Assembly (NCBI RefSeq): GCF_003385595.1
Contig: NZ_QNUE01000001.1
Coordinates: 186,001-250,000 of the forward strand
Origin: Chryseobacterium flavum
GTDB taxonomy: Bacteria; Bacteroidota; Bacteroidia; Flavobacteriales; Weeksellaceae
Direction: 5' to 3'
DNA length: 64,000 nt
The notes beneath the pieces were generated by a model. It did no database searches, was not told where the DNA came from, and worked only from the letters and a program-made list of their open reading frames with translations. How positions within the stretch are numbered: position 1 is the first letter of the stretch; every line of letters begins with the position of its first letter. Below are positions 1 through 9,252 of the stretch, piece after piece. The translations under genes and the position numbers were made by a program.

Positions 1-723
1 GTAAAAATTGCCTAAGTCAATGTTATAGTTATTTTCAAAATCTTTGGCTATAATCTGTATATCGTTGTTTCCGTTGTTAAAAGCACCCTGATAATGCAAG
101 GCATAAATCAGCTCTATCAAGGAGGCTTTACTGCCAGTCCATTTTAATTTTTGCTGGCTTGACGATTTGTCTATTTGTGATGTTTTATAAAGTTGGTCTT
201 CGATATAGACTTGTATCAAATCATTCGCCATAATTTTGGCTACCTTGAAATCATGCGATGTAGAAAATGATTGGTCGGACTGGAAATAATAGGTATCTAA
301 ACATAGCTTAATATCATGCTTGCCCCGAACAAAAAAACTCTCGTCAAGAAAGGAATTATTATTGCGGTAATACTTATAAAAATCAAGGTTATTGTCAAAG
401 AACCTTTTGAGTTTTTTCAATTCTTTATTCAAGTATTTCCGTATAGATTTTGTGCCATAGGGCTTCTTTATCTCGATTTTATAAATGGCATTGTAGTAGA
501 TAAGTTTTGCAAGAATAGTTGGCTTTTGATACTTGAAAAATCGGATTTCCTCATTCACATTCTTAAACCCTTTTTTTAAGACATATTCTTTTACATCGGA
601 AAGGCATTCTACAATCAGGTGTATAACAGCCTCTATACGTTGTATAGAGCAATCGGCTTCAATTTCTAATTCGCCGATTGCAGTTTCCAGTTTATATAAT
701 ATTTCAGTATGGTATTTTTCCAT
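1..723 (-). CDS. rteC: RteC-family regulator, 3' part outside window
   Basis: This reading frame starts at the ATG complementary to 721-723 and stays open for 241 residues to the window edge, so the C-terminus is missing. The start (MEKYHTEILYKLETAIGELE) and the motif FFDNNLDFYKYYRNN in the middle are typical of RteC proteins. In CTnDOT, RteC activates excision and transfer genes, and this family is found almost only on Bacteroidetes conjugative transposons. The gene lies on the same strand as the cargo genes to its right and about 40 bases from them. I infer that it controls ICE excision. The family call is from pattern recognition, and the visible length fits the family (roughly 220-290 residues). 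Confidence 0.8.
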   Translation of the reverse strand, partial: MEKYHTEILYKLETAIGELEIEADCSIQRIEAVIHLIVECLSDVKEYVLKKGFKNVNEEIRFFKYQKPTILAKLIYYNAIYKIEIKKPYGTKSIRKYLNKELKKLKRFFDNNLDFYKYYRNNNSFLDESFFVRGKHDIKLCLDTYYFQSDQSFSTSHDFKVAKIMANDLIQVYIEDQLYKTSQIDKSSSQQKLKWTGSKASLIELIYALHYQGAFNNGNNDIQIIAKDFENNYNIDLGNFY

Positions 724-763
724 TCCCTTTACAAGCACACGTTATTTTGAAAAGTGCAACTTT

Positions 764-2347
764 TTATTGTCCCTGCTCCACACGTTCCAAAGCCTCATTA
801 TGCTTTTTTCTGAATTGGAAATGCTGAAAATCTGTACTTGTTGGTGCTTCTAATTCGAAATTCTTTAGAACCGCAATTTCTATTTTTAGGTTCTGACCTT
901 TAAAGCCTAATACGTGTCCGCCCTGTTTTGTGTCTGAACTAAGGTAATGCAGATGAAAACCGCTTACTTGTATTCCGTTCAGATATTCAGGAAGATGATA
1001 GCCAACCAATGTCCCTGCGGTGTTTTGGATGTCGAAGAACTGCTGCCTGTCTAAAATAGTTGAAAGCACCGGAAAGGGTTCTTCTTTTACTGGCGGAAAT
1101 GCCCGTGTTTTCACATTGTTGAAATCCCCTGTAATCCTGATGGCGTACATCGCATTTTTATTAATCAACTTACTTTCTATGGTTTCCAACAATGCTTTTT
1201 GTTCCATAGTCCCGTTGACGGTGAATGTTGTGTCCGCCTTGAAAAAAGTTACCGTTGAAAAAGATGTTTTATGGTCATTATCCAACACAGTAGTTTCTCC
1301 GGTAGATTTGGTTTGGTAAGCTTTGCCGTTCAGCATAGTCAATTCTCCATCCAACATATCAGGCGCACCAATCCCGAAATCACCTTTCAATTTTAAATCC
1401 TTAATAGGTAACGAGCCTTTGTAAAGCCCGCCTATAAACGCATCTATAATACCGTAGTTATACAATATGTTGGTTTTAGGATGTGCATCTGTAATTAGTT
1501 TATCCTTTTCGGTAATGATGACCTGATTGTGGAACATTTGGGGCATATAAATTTTTTGCGTGGCAGGGTCGTAGTAAATATCTGCGATACTTTCAGCTGT
1601 CAGGTAAGACTGGCTTTTCTGCTTCGACAAATCGTAAATCCACATTTTCCCAAAACCCTTGATAGGGAATGTTACCCAATCCGAGATTAGCAAATGGGTA
1701 TCATCTATCCATTCTATACCGTCAAAAAAACCATTGGCAATATTGGGAAGCTCCTGAAAACTCCCATTGCCTGATTTTATATAAACACTTCCATCTCCGT
1801 AACTTTTTCCATTGGTACAGACCACTAACTGTTTTGTCCTCTCGTTGTAATTAATCCCGTTTGCAGTAGGTACATTACCGATGATTTCAAAGGATTTGTT
1901 TTTGGTGTTTATTTTATAGATGTTGCCCGAAACCGTTTCTGTAACCGCTATAAAACCATTTTCCAAACGGCATATATCGTTCAATACTTTTGTTGCGGGA
2001 ATGGTTAATTCAAAAACTGTTTTTCGTGTATTGATGTCAAAACCAACAACACGCTCCATATCGGCAACGTACAAAATATTGCCCGAAACCGTCATTCCTT
2101 TGGGTGCATTCAATATTCCGGTTTCCGGAAGAAATTTTGGGTTGACTAATTTTCCTTCTGTGGAAATTTCACTGATAAAGCCATCACCATCTTTACTGAA
2201 AACGTCTTGCCCCTGATTGGAAACAAAAAAACGTTTGCCTTTAGATGTAATACTTTCCGGCATTGCAAAGCCATTAGTAACCTGTTGTGAAAAGCCACCT
2301 AATCCGATACACATAAAAGCGGCTGTTAATATATTTTTTAATTTCAT
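764..2347 (-). CDS. Secreted SMP-30-like beta-propeller fused to acetolactate decarboxylase
   Basis: The 527-residue product begins with a signal peptide (MKLKNILTAAFMCIGLGGFSQ). Residues about 25-290 form a repeated strand pattern like SMP-30/gluconolactonase or NHL propellers, with phrases such as GKGMTVSGNILYVAD-type blades. From about residue 295 the sequence matches alpha-acetolactate decarboxylase (BudA): GxGAPDMLDGEL, a YQ..G segment, and the zinc motif with His465, His467 and His478 in a GFHLHYL...GGHVLGF context. BudA normally is a cytoplasmic enzyme of about 240 residues that makes acetoin, so export and fusion to a propeller are unusual. It is followed on the same strand by genes for oxidoreductases, and all may act on small carbonyl compounds. 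Both domain calls are from motif recognition; the physiological substrate is unknown. Confidence 0.75.
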   Translation of the reverse strand: MKLKNILTAAFMCIGLGGFSQQVTNGFAMPESITSKGKRFFVSNQGQDVFSKDGDGFISEISTEGKLVNPKFLPETGILNAPKGMTVSGNILYVADMERVVGFDINTRKTVFELTIPATKVLNDICRLENGFIAVTETVSGNIYKINTKNKSFEIIGNVPTANGINYNERTKQLVVCTNGKSYGDGSVYIKSGNGSFQELPNIANGFFDGIEWIDDTHLLISDWVTFPIKGFGKMWIYDLSKQKSQSYLTAESIADIYYDPATQKIYMPQMFHNQVIITEKDKLITDAHPKTNILYNYGIIDAFIGGLYKGSLPIKDLKLKGDFGIGAPDMLDGELTMLNGKAYQTKSTGETTVLDNDHKTSFSTVTFFKADTTFTVNGTMEQKALLETIESKLINKNAMYAIRITGDFNNVKTRAFPPVKEEPFPVLSTILDRQQFFDIQNTAGTLVGYHLPEYLNGIQVSGFHLHYLSSDTKQGGHVLGFKGQNLKIEIAVLKNFELEAPTSTDFQHFQFRKKHNEALERVEQGQ

Positions 2348-2379
2348 TTCTCTTTGTTTAAAATTTATTGGAACGGGCT

Positions 2380-3381
2380 TTAATTGTTAATCAGTTTAAA
2401 AGCACCCTCACTGTATCTTGCTCCCACATTGGGATGTTTAGCGACAATAGTATCAATAGCCTTTAATTCTTCTGCCGAAAGTTTTAAGTCAATTGCCACC
2501 ATATTTTCTTCTAAGTATTTCCTTTTTTTAGTGCCGGGAATTGGAATAATGTCTTCGCCCTGCGCCAGTACCCATGCTAAAGCCAATTGTGCCGGAGTAC
2601 AGCCTTTTGATGATGCAACTTGTGCAAACTCTGTAACAAGACGATTATTATTTTCGGCAAATTCTTTTTGATAACGTGGCAGATTTTTTCTAAAATCACC
2701 ATCGCCAAACGCCTCTATATTTTGTGTATTGGTTACTAATCCCCTCGCCAAAGGCGAATAAGGAATGAATGTTATACCCAACTCTCTTACTGTGTTTAGT
2801 ATTTCGCCCTCAACATCTCTTGTCAATAATGAATATTCTGTTTGTAAAGCAGCAATGGGATGTACAGCATGTGCTTTTCGGATTGACGTTGCCGAAGCTT
2901 CACTTAAACCAAGATAACGGACTTTTCCCTCTTTAACCAAATCAGCCATTGCACCAACCATGTCTTCAACCGGAACGTTTGGGTCAATGCGATGAGCATA
3001 GTACAAATCAATTACGTCAATATTTAAACGTTTGAGGCTTTTCTCCACCGCTTCTTTTACATATTGAGGCGAGCCATCAAAATAAGTGGTGGGCGAACCG
3101 CTTACCCCGGCAACTCCGTCTTTGAAACGAAAGCCGAATTTGGTCGCAATAAAAATTTTATCACGGTTTGGGGCAAGGACTTTAGATAGTAGTTCTTCAT
3201 TAGCACCATTGGCATACATATCGGCGGTGTCCCAAAAATTAATACCAAGGTCTAAAGCCTTGTGCAAGGTGGCTATACTTTCAGTATCATCTGTCTGACC
3301 GTAAGCAAAGCTCATTCCCATGCAGCCTAATCCTAAAGCCGAAAGTATTTCTCCAGTATTTCCTAATTTTCTGTATTGCAT
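2380..3381 (-). CDS. Aldo/keto reductase
   Basis: The 333-residue protein has the full AKR layout: the N-terminal LGxGCMGMS strand, the catalytic Asp-Tyr pair in DTADMYANGANEELL, Lys in the FIATKFG strand, and His in YYAHRIDP. The C-terminal PIPGTKKRKYLEENM segment is the NADPH-binding part. These are soluble NADPH-dependent reductases of aldehydes and ketones. The gene is 18 bases after the stop of the next gene upstream on this strand and 32 bases before the signal-peptide fusion gene, so co-transcription with both is likely. Substrate specificity cannot be read from the sequence. The closest group by eye is the YajO/AKR13-like bacterial enzymes. Confidence 0.9.
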   Translation of the reverse strand: MQYRKLGNTGEILSALGLGCMGMSFAYGQTDDTESIATLHKALDLGINFWDTADMYANGANEELLSKVLAPNRDKIFIATKFGFRFKDGVAGVSGSPTTYFDGSPQYVKEAVEKSLKRLNIDVIDLYYAHRIDPNVPVEDMVGAMADLVKEGKVRYLGLSEASATSIRKAHAVHPIAALQTEYSLLTRDVEGEILNTVRELGITFIPYSPLARGLVTNTQNIEAFGDGDFRKNLPRYQKEFAENNNRLVTEFAQVASSKGCTPAQLALAWVLAQGEDIIPIPGTKKRKYLEENMVAIDLKLSAEELKAIDTIVAKHPNVGARYSEGAFKLINN

Positions 3382-3399
3382 ATTTTCTGTTTTAGGTTG

Positions 3400-4407
3400 T
3401 TAAAACTTGATAACGATTTTACCAAAAGCCTTACCCGATTTCAATTTTTGAAATGCTTCCTGTGTCTGTTCTAAGGTGTAGATGCTATCAATAACAGGTT
3501 TGAGATTGTTCTTCTCAATACCATTTATCAAATCACCTAATTCCTGTGCATTGCCTACGGAATAACCTTGTAAACGGATATAGTTCATAATGAGTGGGAA
3601 CACATCAAAAGACAATTTGCTGCCCGACATAAAACCCACCAAGCCCACAAAACCGTGTTCTTTAACGGAAAGAATACTTTGCTCAATGGTTTCATTTCCT
3701 GCTACATCAAGTGTAATATCTACGCCTAAGCCGTTGTTCAGCCGTTTTACTTCATTGCTCCACTGTGGAAAGTCTTTGTAATTGATAACTTCATCAGCTC
3801 CTAAGTCTTTCAGCTTTTGTTCTTTTTCTTTGCTTCCGGTTGTAGCAATTACTTTCAATCCAGACATTTTAGCAATTTGTAAGGCAGCTAAAGAAACTCC
3901 TCCGGTTCCCTGTATCAGAATGGTTTGTCCCGCTTTGATGTTGGCTTGTGTTACGAGCATTGCCCAAGCGGTAAGACCTGCAACAGAAAGTGATGTAGCT
4001 TCTTCATCGGTCAGGTTTCCAGGAGTGCGAACCAATGTGTTTTCAGGCTGTACGGTAAACTCTGCCATTGTTCCCGAAGTCTGCATACCCGTTCTCAAAG
4101 CATTGTGGTAAGGCGTAGTTTTCCCTGCTTCCCAACGAGGAATAAAAGGAATGAGAACACGGTCGCCTTTTTTCCATCGTGTTACATTCTTACCCACGCT
4201 TTCCACAACACCCACACCCTCTGACACAGGAATGAACGGAAGCGGAATATTCAACCCTACTGTATTTTCTACTGTGAGCAAATCAAGATATTGAAGCGAT
4301 ACAGCTGTGGTTTTTACCAATATTTCATTTTCTCCTATTTCGGGCGTTGGCACTTTGGCAACTTTTAAATGCTCAATGCCGTAATTTTCTAATTGTATTG
4401 CTTGCAT
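3400..4407 (-). CDS. Zinc-type alcohol dehydrogenase / quinone oxidoreductase family (MDR)
   Basis: This is a medium-chain dehydrogenase/reductase of 335 residues. It has an N-terminal GroES-like domain with the segment SEGVGVVESVGKNVTRWKKGDRV, followed by a Rossmann fold with GTGGVSLAALQIAK. The Cys and His ligands of the catalytic zinc are not evident, so it behaves like a zinc-independent NADPH-dependent quinone reductase or enoyl reductase. I chose the ATG at 4405-4407 (MQAIQLENYG), where family similarity begins; the frame is open 28 codons further upstream but that stretch is unlike the family. It is the first gene of the likely operon with the aldo/keto reductase and the fusion protein. 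Confidence 0.85.
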   Translation of the reverse strand: MQAIQLENYGIEHLKVAKVPTPEIGENEILVKTTAVSLQYLDLLTVENTVGLNIPLPFIPVSEGVGVVESVGKNVTRWKKGDRVLIPFIPRWEAGKTTPYHNALRTGMQTSGTMAEFTVQPENTLVRTPGNLTDEEATSLSVAGLTAWAMLVTQANIKAGQTILIQGTGGVSLAALQIAKMSGLKVIATTGSKEKEQKLKDLGADEVINYKDFPQWSNEVKRLNNGLGVDITLDVAGNETIEQSILSVKEHGFVGLVGFMSGSKLSFDVFPLIMNYIRLQGYSVGNAQELGDLINGIEKNNLKPVIDSIYTLEQTQEAFQKLKSGKAFGKIVIKF

Positions 4408-4570
4408 AAGTTTAAATGTATTAAGGTACAAAGTTCGCCTTGATGCCTCTTTAAAAATTATGCAATTCAAACAAATGGTTATGAAATGCAACCAATAAAA
4501 TTACTTGTAATAATAGGGCATGCTTAATCTTCTTCTTTATTGACAATCCTACCTTAATCTTGTGAACGGG

Positions 4571-5548
4571 TCAGTACGAAAGCTTTTCTCCTTTCCAGCC
4601 AGTAATATGTAGAAACTCTTCCCAGGTGAGTGTGTTGGGATTTATCTGTTTGCTCCACATCAAATCACGGTCTTTTCTAAAATACCCATATTCAACGGCA
4701 TACTCTGCCATCCCTAAAATCTCACGTACTAAAGTTTCATTTGAACCAAATTCGGGGAAATGGTTAATCAATTCCTCCTGTGAAAATGCAGAACTGTAAA
4801 CAGCTTTTTTGCCTGTTACTTCAATAAACTTATCCACTATTTCCTGCGGTGAGATAATGTCCCCGATTACTGGCAACGACTTGCCCGCATATTTGCTTGG
4901 ATTTGAAAAAATTTCCAAAACGGCAGGGCCTGTCGCAGTAAGAGGGTCAACAAATGGCGCACGGAAATCTCTTGGTAAATAAATCGGAAACACAAGTGTA
5001 TCGCCTTTCATAACAGGTGTATAAAATTCTATCAAATTGGTATAAAAGAACGACATATAAATAAATGAACTTGTAACAGGGAGCGTTCGAATGTATTCTT
5101 CAATTTTGGCTTTGTCTGTAAAATGAGGAGCAAACTTTCTTCCCATTGTAATTTTATCCACATTTTCCAAGCTGCTGAATACAATATGTTGCACTTCTGC
5201 TTCAACAGCTGCATCTGCAAGTTGTTTGCCCAATTCCATCTCGTGGGTTGCAGGTGGTGCAATATTGGGTGTCATCATAAAAACCCCATTTGAACCACGA
5301 AAAGCCTTTACAAAATCTTCTTTATATCCGAGGTCAAGTGGTAAATCTACAAGTTCAAGCCCTTGCTCTACCAAATTAATTGCTTCTGGTGAATTAATAC
5401 GACGGGTAATGCCTCGAACTCGGTAACGTCCACTCTCCAACAGGGTACGTGCGACACTAAGACCTTGTTTACCCAAAACTCCAACAATAGTGATGAGTGG
5501 TTTATCGTCCTGTTTCATCTTTTTATTCTCTTTTAAATTTGATACCAT
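4571..5548 (-). CDS. NmrA-like NAD(P)-binding protein
   Basis: The product (325 residues, or 315 if ATG at 5516-5518 is used) has an N-terminal dinucleotide-binding loop GVLGKQGLSVARTLLESG and the continuing NmrA/isoflavone-reductase-like core, including FMMTPN and HIVFSSLENVD. Members of this atypical SDR group either reduce quinone-like compounds or sense NAD(P) redox state. It is transcribed divergently from the HxlR regulator gene at 5662, with a palindrome in the shared 113-base gap, so control by that regulator is likely. The first start is preceded by AAAAGGA; the second (MKQDDKPLITIVG) fits the usual start of the fold equally well. Confidence 0.82.
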   Translation of the reverse strand: MVSNLKENKKMKQDDKPLITIVGVLGKQGLSVARTLLESGRYRVRGITRRINSPEAINLVEQGLELVDLPLDLGYKEDFVKAFRGSNGVFMMTPNIAPPATHEMELGKQLADAAVEAEVQHIVFSSLENVDKITMGRKFAPHFTDKAKIEEYIRTLPVTSSFIYMSFFYTNLIEFYTPVMKGDTLVFPIYLPRDFRAPFVDPLTATGPAVLEIFSNPSKYAGKSLPVIGDIISPQEIVDKFIEVTGKKAVYSSAFSQEELINHFPEFGSNETLVREILGMAEYAVEYGYFRKDRDLMWSKQINPNTLTWEEFLHITGWKGEKLSY

Positions 5549-5573
5549 TCCTTTTCTATTTAGTAAAATAATA

Positions 5574-5592
5574 AACTATAATAATTATAGTT
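5574..5592. promoter_or_regulatory. Perfect 19-bp palindrome, candidate HxlR operator
   Basis: The arms AACTATAAT and ATTATAGTT are exact reverse complements around one central base. The site lies in the divergent gap between the NmrA-like gene and the HxlR gene and overlaps the -33 TTG of the HxlR promoter. Binding of a dimeric winged-helix repressor there would be expected to block transcription. That HxlR is the binder is inference from position. A second, looser pair of half-sites (ATAGTTGCAAAA at 5587-5598 and its complement with three extra bases at 5617-5631) follows. Confidence 0.6.
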
Positions 5593-5621
5593 GCAAAATT
5601 AATTTTAGTAGATTATTTTTG
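5591..5621 (+). promoter_or_regulatory. Bacteroidetes-type promoter of the HxlR gene
   Basis: A -33 TTG (5591-5593) is separated by 20 bases from TATTTTTG (5614-5621), which fits the -7 consensus TAnnTTTG. Start of transcription would be near 5628, about 34 bases before the ATG. Confidence 0.6.
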
Positions 5622-5661
5622 CAATAACTATCAAAATGGATAGGTTCAAAAAACTTGCTAT

Positions 5662-6045
5662 ATGAAAACAGAATGTCTTGGTGATTTTGTAAAACTGAAT
5701 GGAAAAACTTACCCCTGTACGGTAAGTCTAACAATGGATTTGGTAGGTGGAAAATGGAAAACGGTAATCCTTTATCATCTAAAAGATGAACCAAAAAGAT
5801 ATAATGAACTTCGCAAAGAAATGCCGTCCGTAACCGAAATGACTTTGAGTTTGCAATTAAAACAATTAGAAAAAGACGGTTTGGTGTCAAGAAAAGTATA
5901 TGGCAAAAAACCGCCTATTAAAGTTATTTACAGCCTAACCGATTTCGGTAGCAGTTTTGTTCCTGTTTTAGAAGCCATTACTAAATGGGGCAATGAAATT
6001 GTCAGTGGAAAAGGCGAATTTGTTTCTATTGAACAGAGCGTATAA
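5662..6045 (+). CDS. HxlR-family winged-helix regulator
   Basis: The 127-residue protein has the HxlR/DUF24 core: CTVSLTMDLVGGKWKTVIL for the first helices, RYNELRKEMPSVTEMTLSLQL for the recognition region and VSRKVYGKKPPIKVIYSLT for the wing. Cys5 and Cys19 near the N-terminus could sense aldehydes, quinones or oxidants, as known for YodB and HypR. Its neighbours are a divergently transcribed NmrA-like protein and a run of carbonyl-active oxidoreductases, which fits a role in reactive carbonyl or quinone response. The role of the cysteines is inference. Confidence 0.9.
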   Translation: MKTECLGDFVKLNGKTYPCTVSLTMDLVGGKWKTVILYHLKDEPKRYNELRKEMPSVTEMTLSLQLKQLEKDGLVSRKVYGKKPPIKVIYSLTDFGSSFVPVLEAITKWGNEIVSGKGEFVSIEQSV

Positions 6046-6066
6046 TAAAGTTTAAGTTCTATTATT

Positions 6067-6975
6067 TTAAACAATACTTATTCCGATTTCTTTCCTGAAT
6101 TGCAAAGGTGTACTATCCGTCTGCTTCTTGAAGAAAATAATAAAGTTTGATGAGTGTTCAAAGCCTAAACTGTATGCTATTTCGGCTATATCCCAATTGC
6201 TGAACTGTAACAACGCCTTAGCTTCCTTAATCATTCTTTCGGCAATCCATTCCGTAGTTGTTTTGCCTGTACTTTCTTTCAAAGCCCTGTTTAATGTATT
6301 GGTGTGTACGTTGAGTTGCAGAGCAAATTCATTGGCTGTATTGAGTTTTAGGGTTTGGCTCGGTGCATCAATAGGATATTGCCGTTCCAATAGTTCCAAA
6401 AACAAGGTACTGATACGTTCCGAGGCATTACCGTGCTGATAAAAGGTTTCAGGTGGTTGTATTTTCATTGCTTCGTGCATAATGATTTGCACGTAGCTTC
6501 TCAACAAATCGTATTTGTTGGTATAACCGGAGTTCAGTTCACGAAACATACTTTCAAAAATCCCTTTCAATAGCAAAATGCTTTCTTCACTCGGAAAAAA
6601 TATGTGATTACCTCCAACCTTGAATAAAGGTGATTGGGATAGGCTTTCGCTTTTGAGGTTCTGATTAATGAAGTCCTCTGTAAAAAGACAAAAATAACCC
6701 GCCTGGTCTTGCGAAGTCGGCTCCCACGAATAAGGAATGAGTGGATTTAAAAAGGTAATGGTTGGCTTGTCAATGTTAATGGCTTTATCAGCATAACTGA
6801 TAATACCTGTCCCTTTGGTAATCATGGAGATTTTGTAAAAATCCCTGCGGTTGGGAGGGAGAGCGGTACTGTCACAGGCAAATTCTTCCCTGCGGTATAT
6901 ATTGAACTGTCCGGCTTTTGGATATTCCTGCCCATGTCGGGTATAAAATTCTGCTATGCTCTCTTTCTTGCTCAT
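6067..6975 (-). CDS. AraC-family transcriptional regulator
   Basis: The 302-residue protein has an N-terminal cupin-like sensing domain (for example IISYADKAINIDKPTITFLNP) and a C-terminal pair of helix-turn-helix motifs from about residue 205. The second motif, IAEIAYSLGFEHSSNFIIFFKKQTDSTPLQFRK, is the classical AraC signature. It converges on the HxlR gene, with 21 bases between the stop codons. It may regulate the neighbouring oxidoreductase cargo genes or the hydrolase at 9253, but no operator was identified. Confidence 0.88.
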   Translation of the reverse strand: MSKKESIAEFYTRHGQEYPKAGQFNIYRREEFACDSTALPPNRRDFYKISMITKGTGIISYADKAINIDKPTITFLNPLIPYSWEPTSQDQAGYFCLFTEDFINQNLKSESLSQSPLFKVGGNHIFFPSEESILLLKGIFESMFRELNSGYTNKYDLLRSYVQIIMHEAMKIQPPETFYQHGNASERISTLFLELLERQYPIDAPSQTLKLNTANEFALQLNVHTNTLNRALKESTGKTTTEWIAERMIKEAKALLQFSNWDIAEIAYSLGFEHSSNFIIFFKKQTDSTPLQFRKEIGISIV

Positions 6976-7061
6976 TGTACAAAGTTATTAAATTCAAACA
7001 AACCTAAACAAGATTGTGCTTTATATTTTAGTGCAGTCCCGTTTTTAGTATCTATTAGTAA

Positions 7062-9062
7062 TTAACCCTGTTGCACCAAATGCTGTAAGTCCGGGTCATT
7101 CTTGATGCGCTCCATTTCACTTTCAACAATATTCATAACATCCAGTTTTATCTGTTTGTAATTGCTTTCAATTTCCTGCTTCATATTGTCCGCTCCGTTT
7201 TCATCGGTAAAAGACAGTATCTGCGGTATCTTTTTGTAGGCTTTGGTTTCGGCAGCAACCCTGTCATTATCTACTACGATTTCTGCATGAAATATTTTTT
7301 GCTCGATGCGTTCATCGAAGTTGTCCGATACCGCTCCAACAAACATACCCTGTGTAAGCGTGGAGATTTTGGACGCTGGTATCAAGCTATCCATTTGGGT
7401 AGATATAGAGGTGGATTTATCGTTACGGTTGATGGTCATGCTTTGGCGTTTCTGCAATACTTTCCCGAACCTTTCGGAAAGGTTCTTAGCGGTTTCGCCA
7501 ACTACCTGACCACTGAAAATATTACCAACGGTGTTCTGTATTACCTTACTCTCTTTATCGCCGTAATCCCTCGTTAATTGCGAAAAGTCCTGAAAACCCA
7601 AACAAACTGCAACCTTATTACTTCTCGCAGTTGCGATAAGGTTGTCCAATCCCCTAAAATAAATTGTGGGCAGCTCATCTATGATAACTGAACTCTTTAA
7701 TTGACCTTTCTTATTAATGAGTTTGACAATTCTTGAATTGTACAATCCCAAAGCTGCGGAGTAAATATTTTGCCTGTCGGGGTTGTTGCCAACGCATAAA
7801 ATTTTAGGCTCTTTCGGGTTGTTGATGTCTAATGAAAAGTCATCGCCTGTCATTACCCAATACAATTGTGGGCTAATCATACGGGACAAAGGAATTTTTG
7901 CCGATGCAATCTGTCCTTGTAACTGGTCTTGTGCGCCTCCTAACCAGGCATCCATGAACGGCGATAAATAATTTTCCAATTCAGGATATGAAGTCAATAT
8001 AGTAAATACGTCTGCGTATTTTTTGTTGAGCAATTCGATGGCGTGTGGAAACGTGCAATGCTTGCCATCCTCGTAGATTTTCAGATACCAAATAATAGCA
8101 GCCAAAAGAATGATTGGGCTTTCCACGAAAAAGTCTCCCTGCTTCGTTATCCAGCTTTTGTTAAGGTTCAGCATGATGGTATAAGCGGCTTCGTAGGCAT
8201 CCGATATGTCCGTCATGAAATTAGGATTAAGGGGATTGCATCGGTGGCTCCGGCGTGGGTCGTCAAAGTTGATGGCGTAAAATTTGGGTTTTACCTCGTA
8301 CTTATTGCTGTGCTTTAACAGGTGGTTGTAAGCAATGGTAGAAAGGTCATCGAATTTGAAATCGTAGATGTACATCGAAAAGCCCTTTTCGATGTGTTGT
8401 TTGATATAATTATTTACGATTGCATAGGATTTTCCTGAACCCGGAGTTCCCAGCACAATCGAGGCTCGAAAAGGGTTGACTACATTAATCCAGCCGTTGT
8501 TCCATTTGCCTTTGTAATAAAACTTCGTGGGAAGATTAACCGAATATTCATTTTGCATCAGGCTGGTTTCCTGTTGGAAACTCTCGTTTTCATTATTGAA
8601 AACGTCGTCCATCAGGTTGTTGCGGAGCAGTCGGCTCATCCATACCCCGGCCATGAGCAGGACAATATATCCCATACCCGTTGTAAGGATGTAAAGCGAT
8701 GTGGCAACCACTGCCGATAGCTTTAATAATGGTGTGTTCAGGAAGAACAGTACAAAGCCGATGGCTAAGGCAACATAAATCTTAGTCCATGTTATCTTTT
8801 CGTTCTTTACGCCCTTAGTACCGAGGCAACTCAACGCCAGTAATACCAGCGCAAAAATTTTGGTGTAAAGTGTATGTGCAAAAAGCCCTGCGGTACGATT
8901 GAAATTGGTGAGTATCTTACCGATGATTTCCAATGTCCAGCCCCGCTGGTCAAAGTACCCGTAGCAGAACCAATAAAAGTGCATCAACACAATGATGATG
9001 CTTACCGCTCTCATAAAAGCCATTATTTTGGCTAACCCTCTTAAATCGTCTTCTCCTTGCAT
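7062..9062 (-). CDS. mobC: MobC/TraG-type coupling ATPase of the ICE
   Basis: The 666-residue protein has four hydrophobic segments in its first 150 residues and then a VirD4/TraG-type ATPase domain. The Walker A motif VLGTPGSGKSYAIV lies near residue 205 and the Walker B motif SSVIIDELPTIYF near residue 457. Coupling proteins sit in the inner membrane and pass the relaxase-bound DNA strand to the type IV channel. The length and layout match MobC of Bacteroidetes conjugative transposons. Its usual partners mobB and mobA are upstream on the same strand, but separated from it by two cargo genes (9253-11135), which is not the usual arrangement. Confidence 0.88.
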   Translation of the reverse strand: MQGEDDLRGLAKIMAFMRAVSIIIVLMHFYWFCYGYFDQRGWTLEIIGKILTNFNRTAGLFAHTLYTKIFALVLLALSCLGTKGVKNEKITWTKIYVALAIGFVLFFLNTPLLKLSAVVATSLYILTTGMGYIVLLMAGVWMSRLLRNNLMDDVFNNENESFQQETSLMQNEYSVNLPTKFYYKGKWNNGWINVVNPFRASIVLGTPGSGKSYAIVNNYIKQHIEKGFSMYIYDFKFDDLSTIAYNHLLKHSNKYEVKPKFYAINFDDPRRSHRCNPLNPNFMTDISDAYEAAYTIMLNLNKSWITKQGDFFVESPIILLAAIIWYLKIYEDGKHCTFPHAIELLNKKYADVFTILTSYPELENYLSPFMDAWLGGAQDQLQGQIASAKIPLSRMISPQLYWVMTGDDFSLDINNPKEPKILCVGNNPDRQNIYSAALGLYNSRIVKLINKKGQLKSSVIIDELPTIYFRGLDNLIATARSNKVAVCLGFQDFSQLTRDYGDKESKVIQNTVGNIFSGQVVGETAKNLSERFGKVLQKRQSMTINRNDKSTSISTQMDSLIPASKISTLTQGMFVGAVSDNFDERIEQKIFHAEIVVDNDRVAAETKAYKKIPQILSFTDENGADNMKQEIESNYKQIKLDVMNIVESEMERIKNDPDLQHLVQQG

Positions 9063-9252
9063 AATTCAAAAATTTGTTTTGATGCAAGTGTAGCCGCTAT
9101 GAATATTGGCTTGCCGAAATTGGTGTCAGATGGCTTTTGGTGGCATTATTTGGCTTTATTTTAAAACCACAAAGACCAAGATGTTAATCCTGGTCTTTGT
9201 TAGTTAAAAGGTAATCTCGTCTATATTTTGAATTTTAATATAGCACAAAGAA

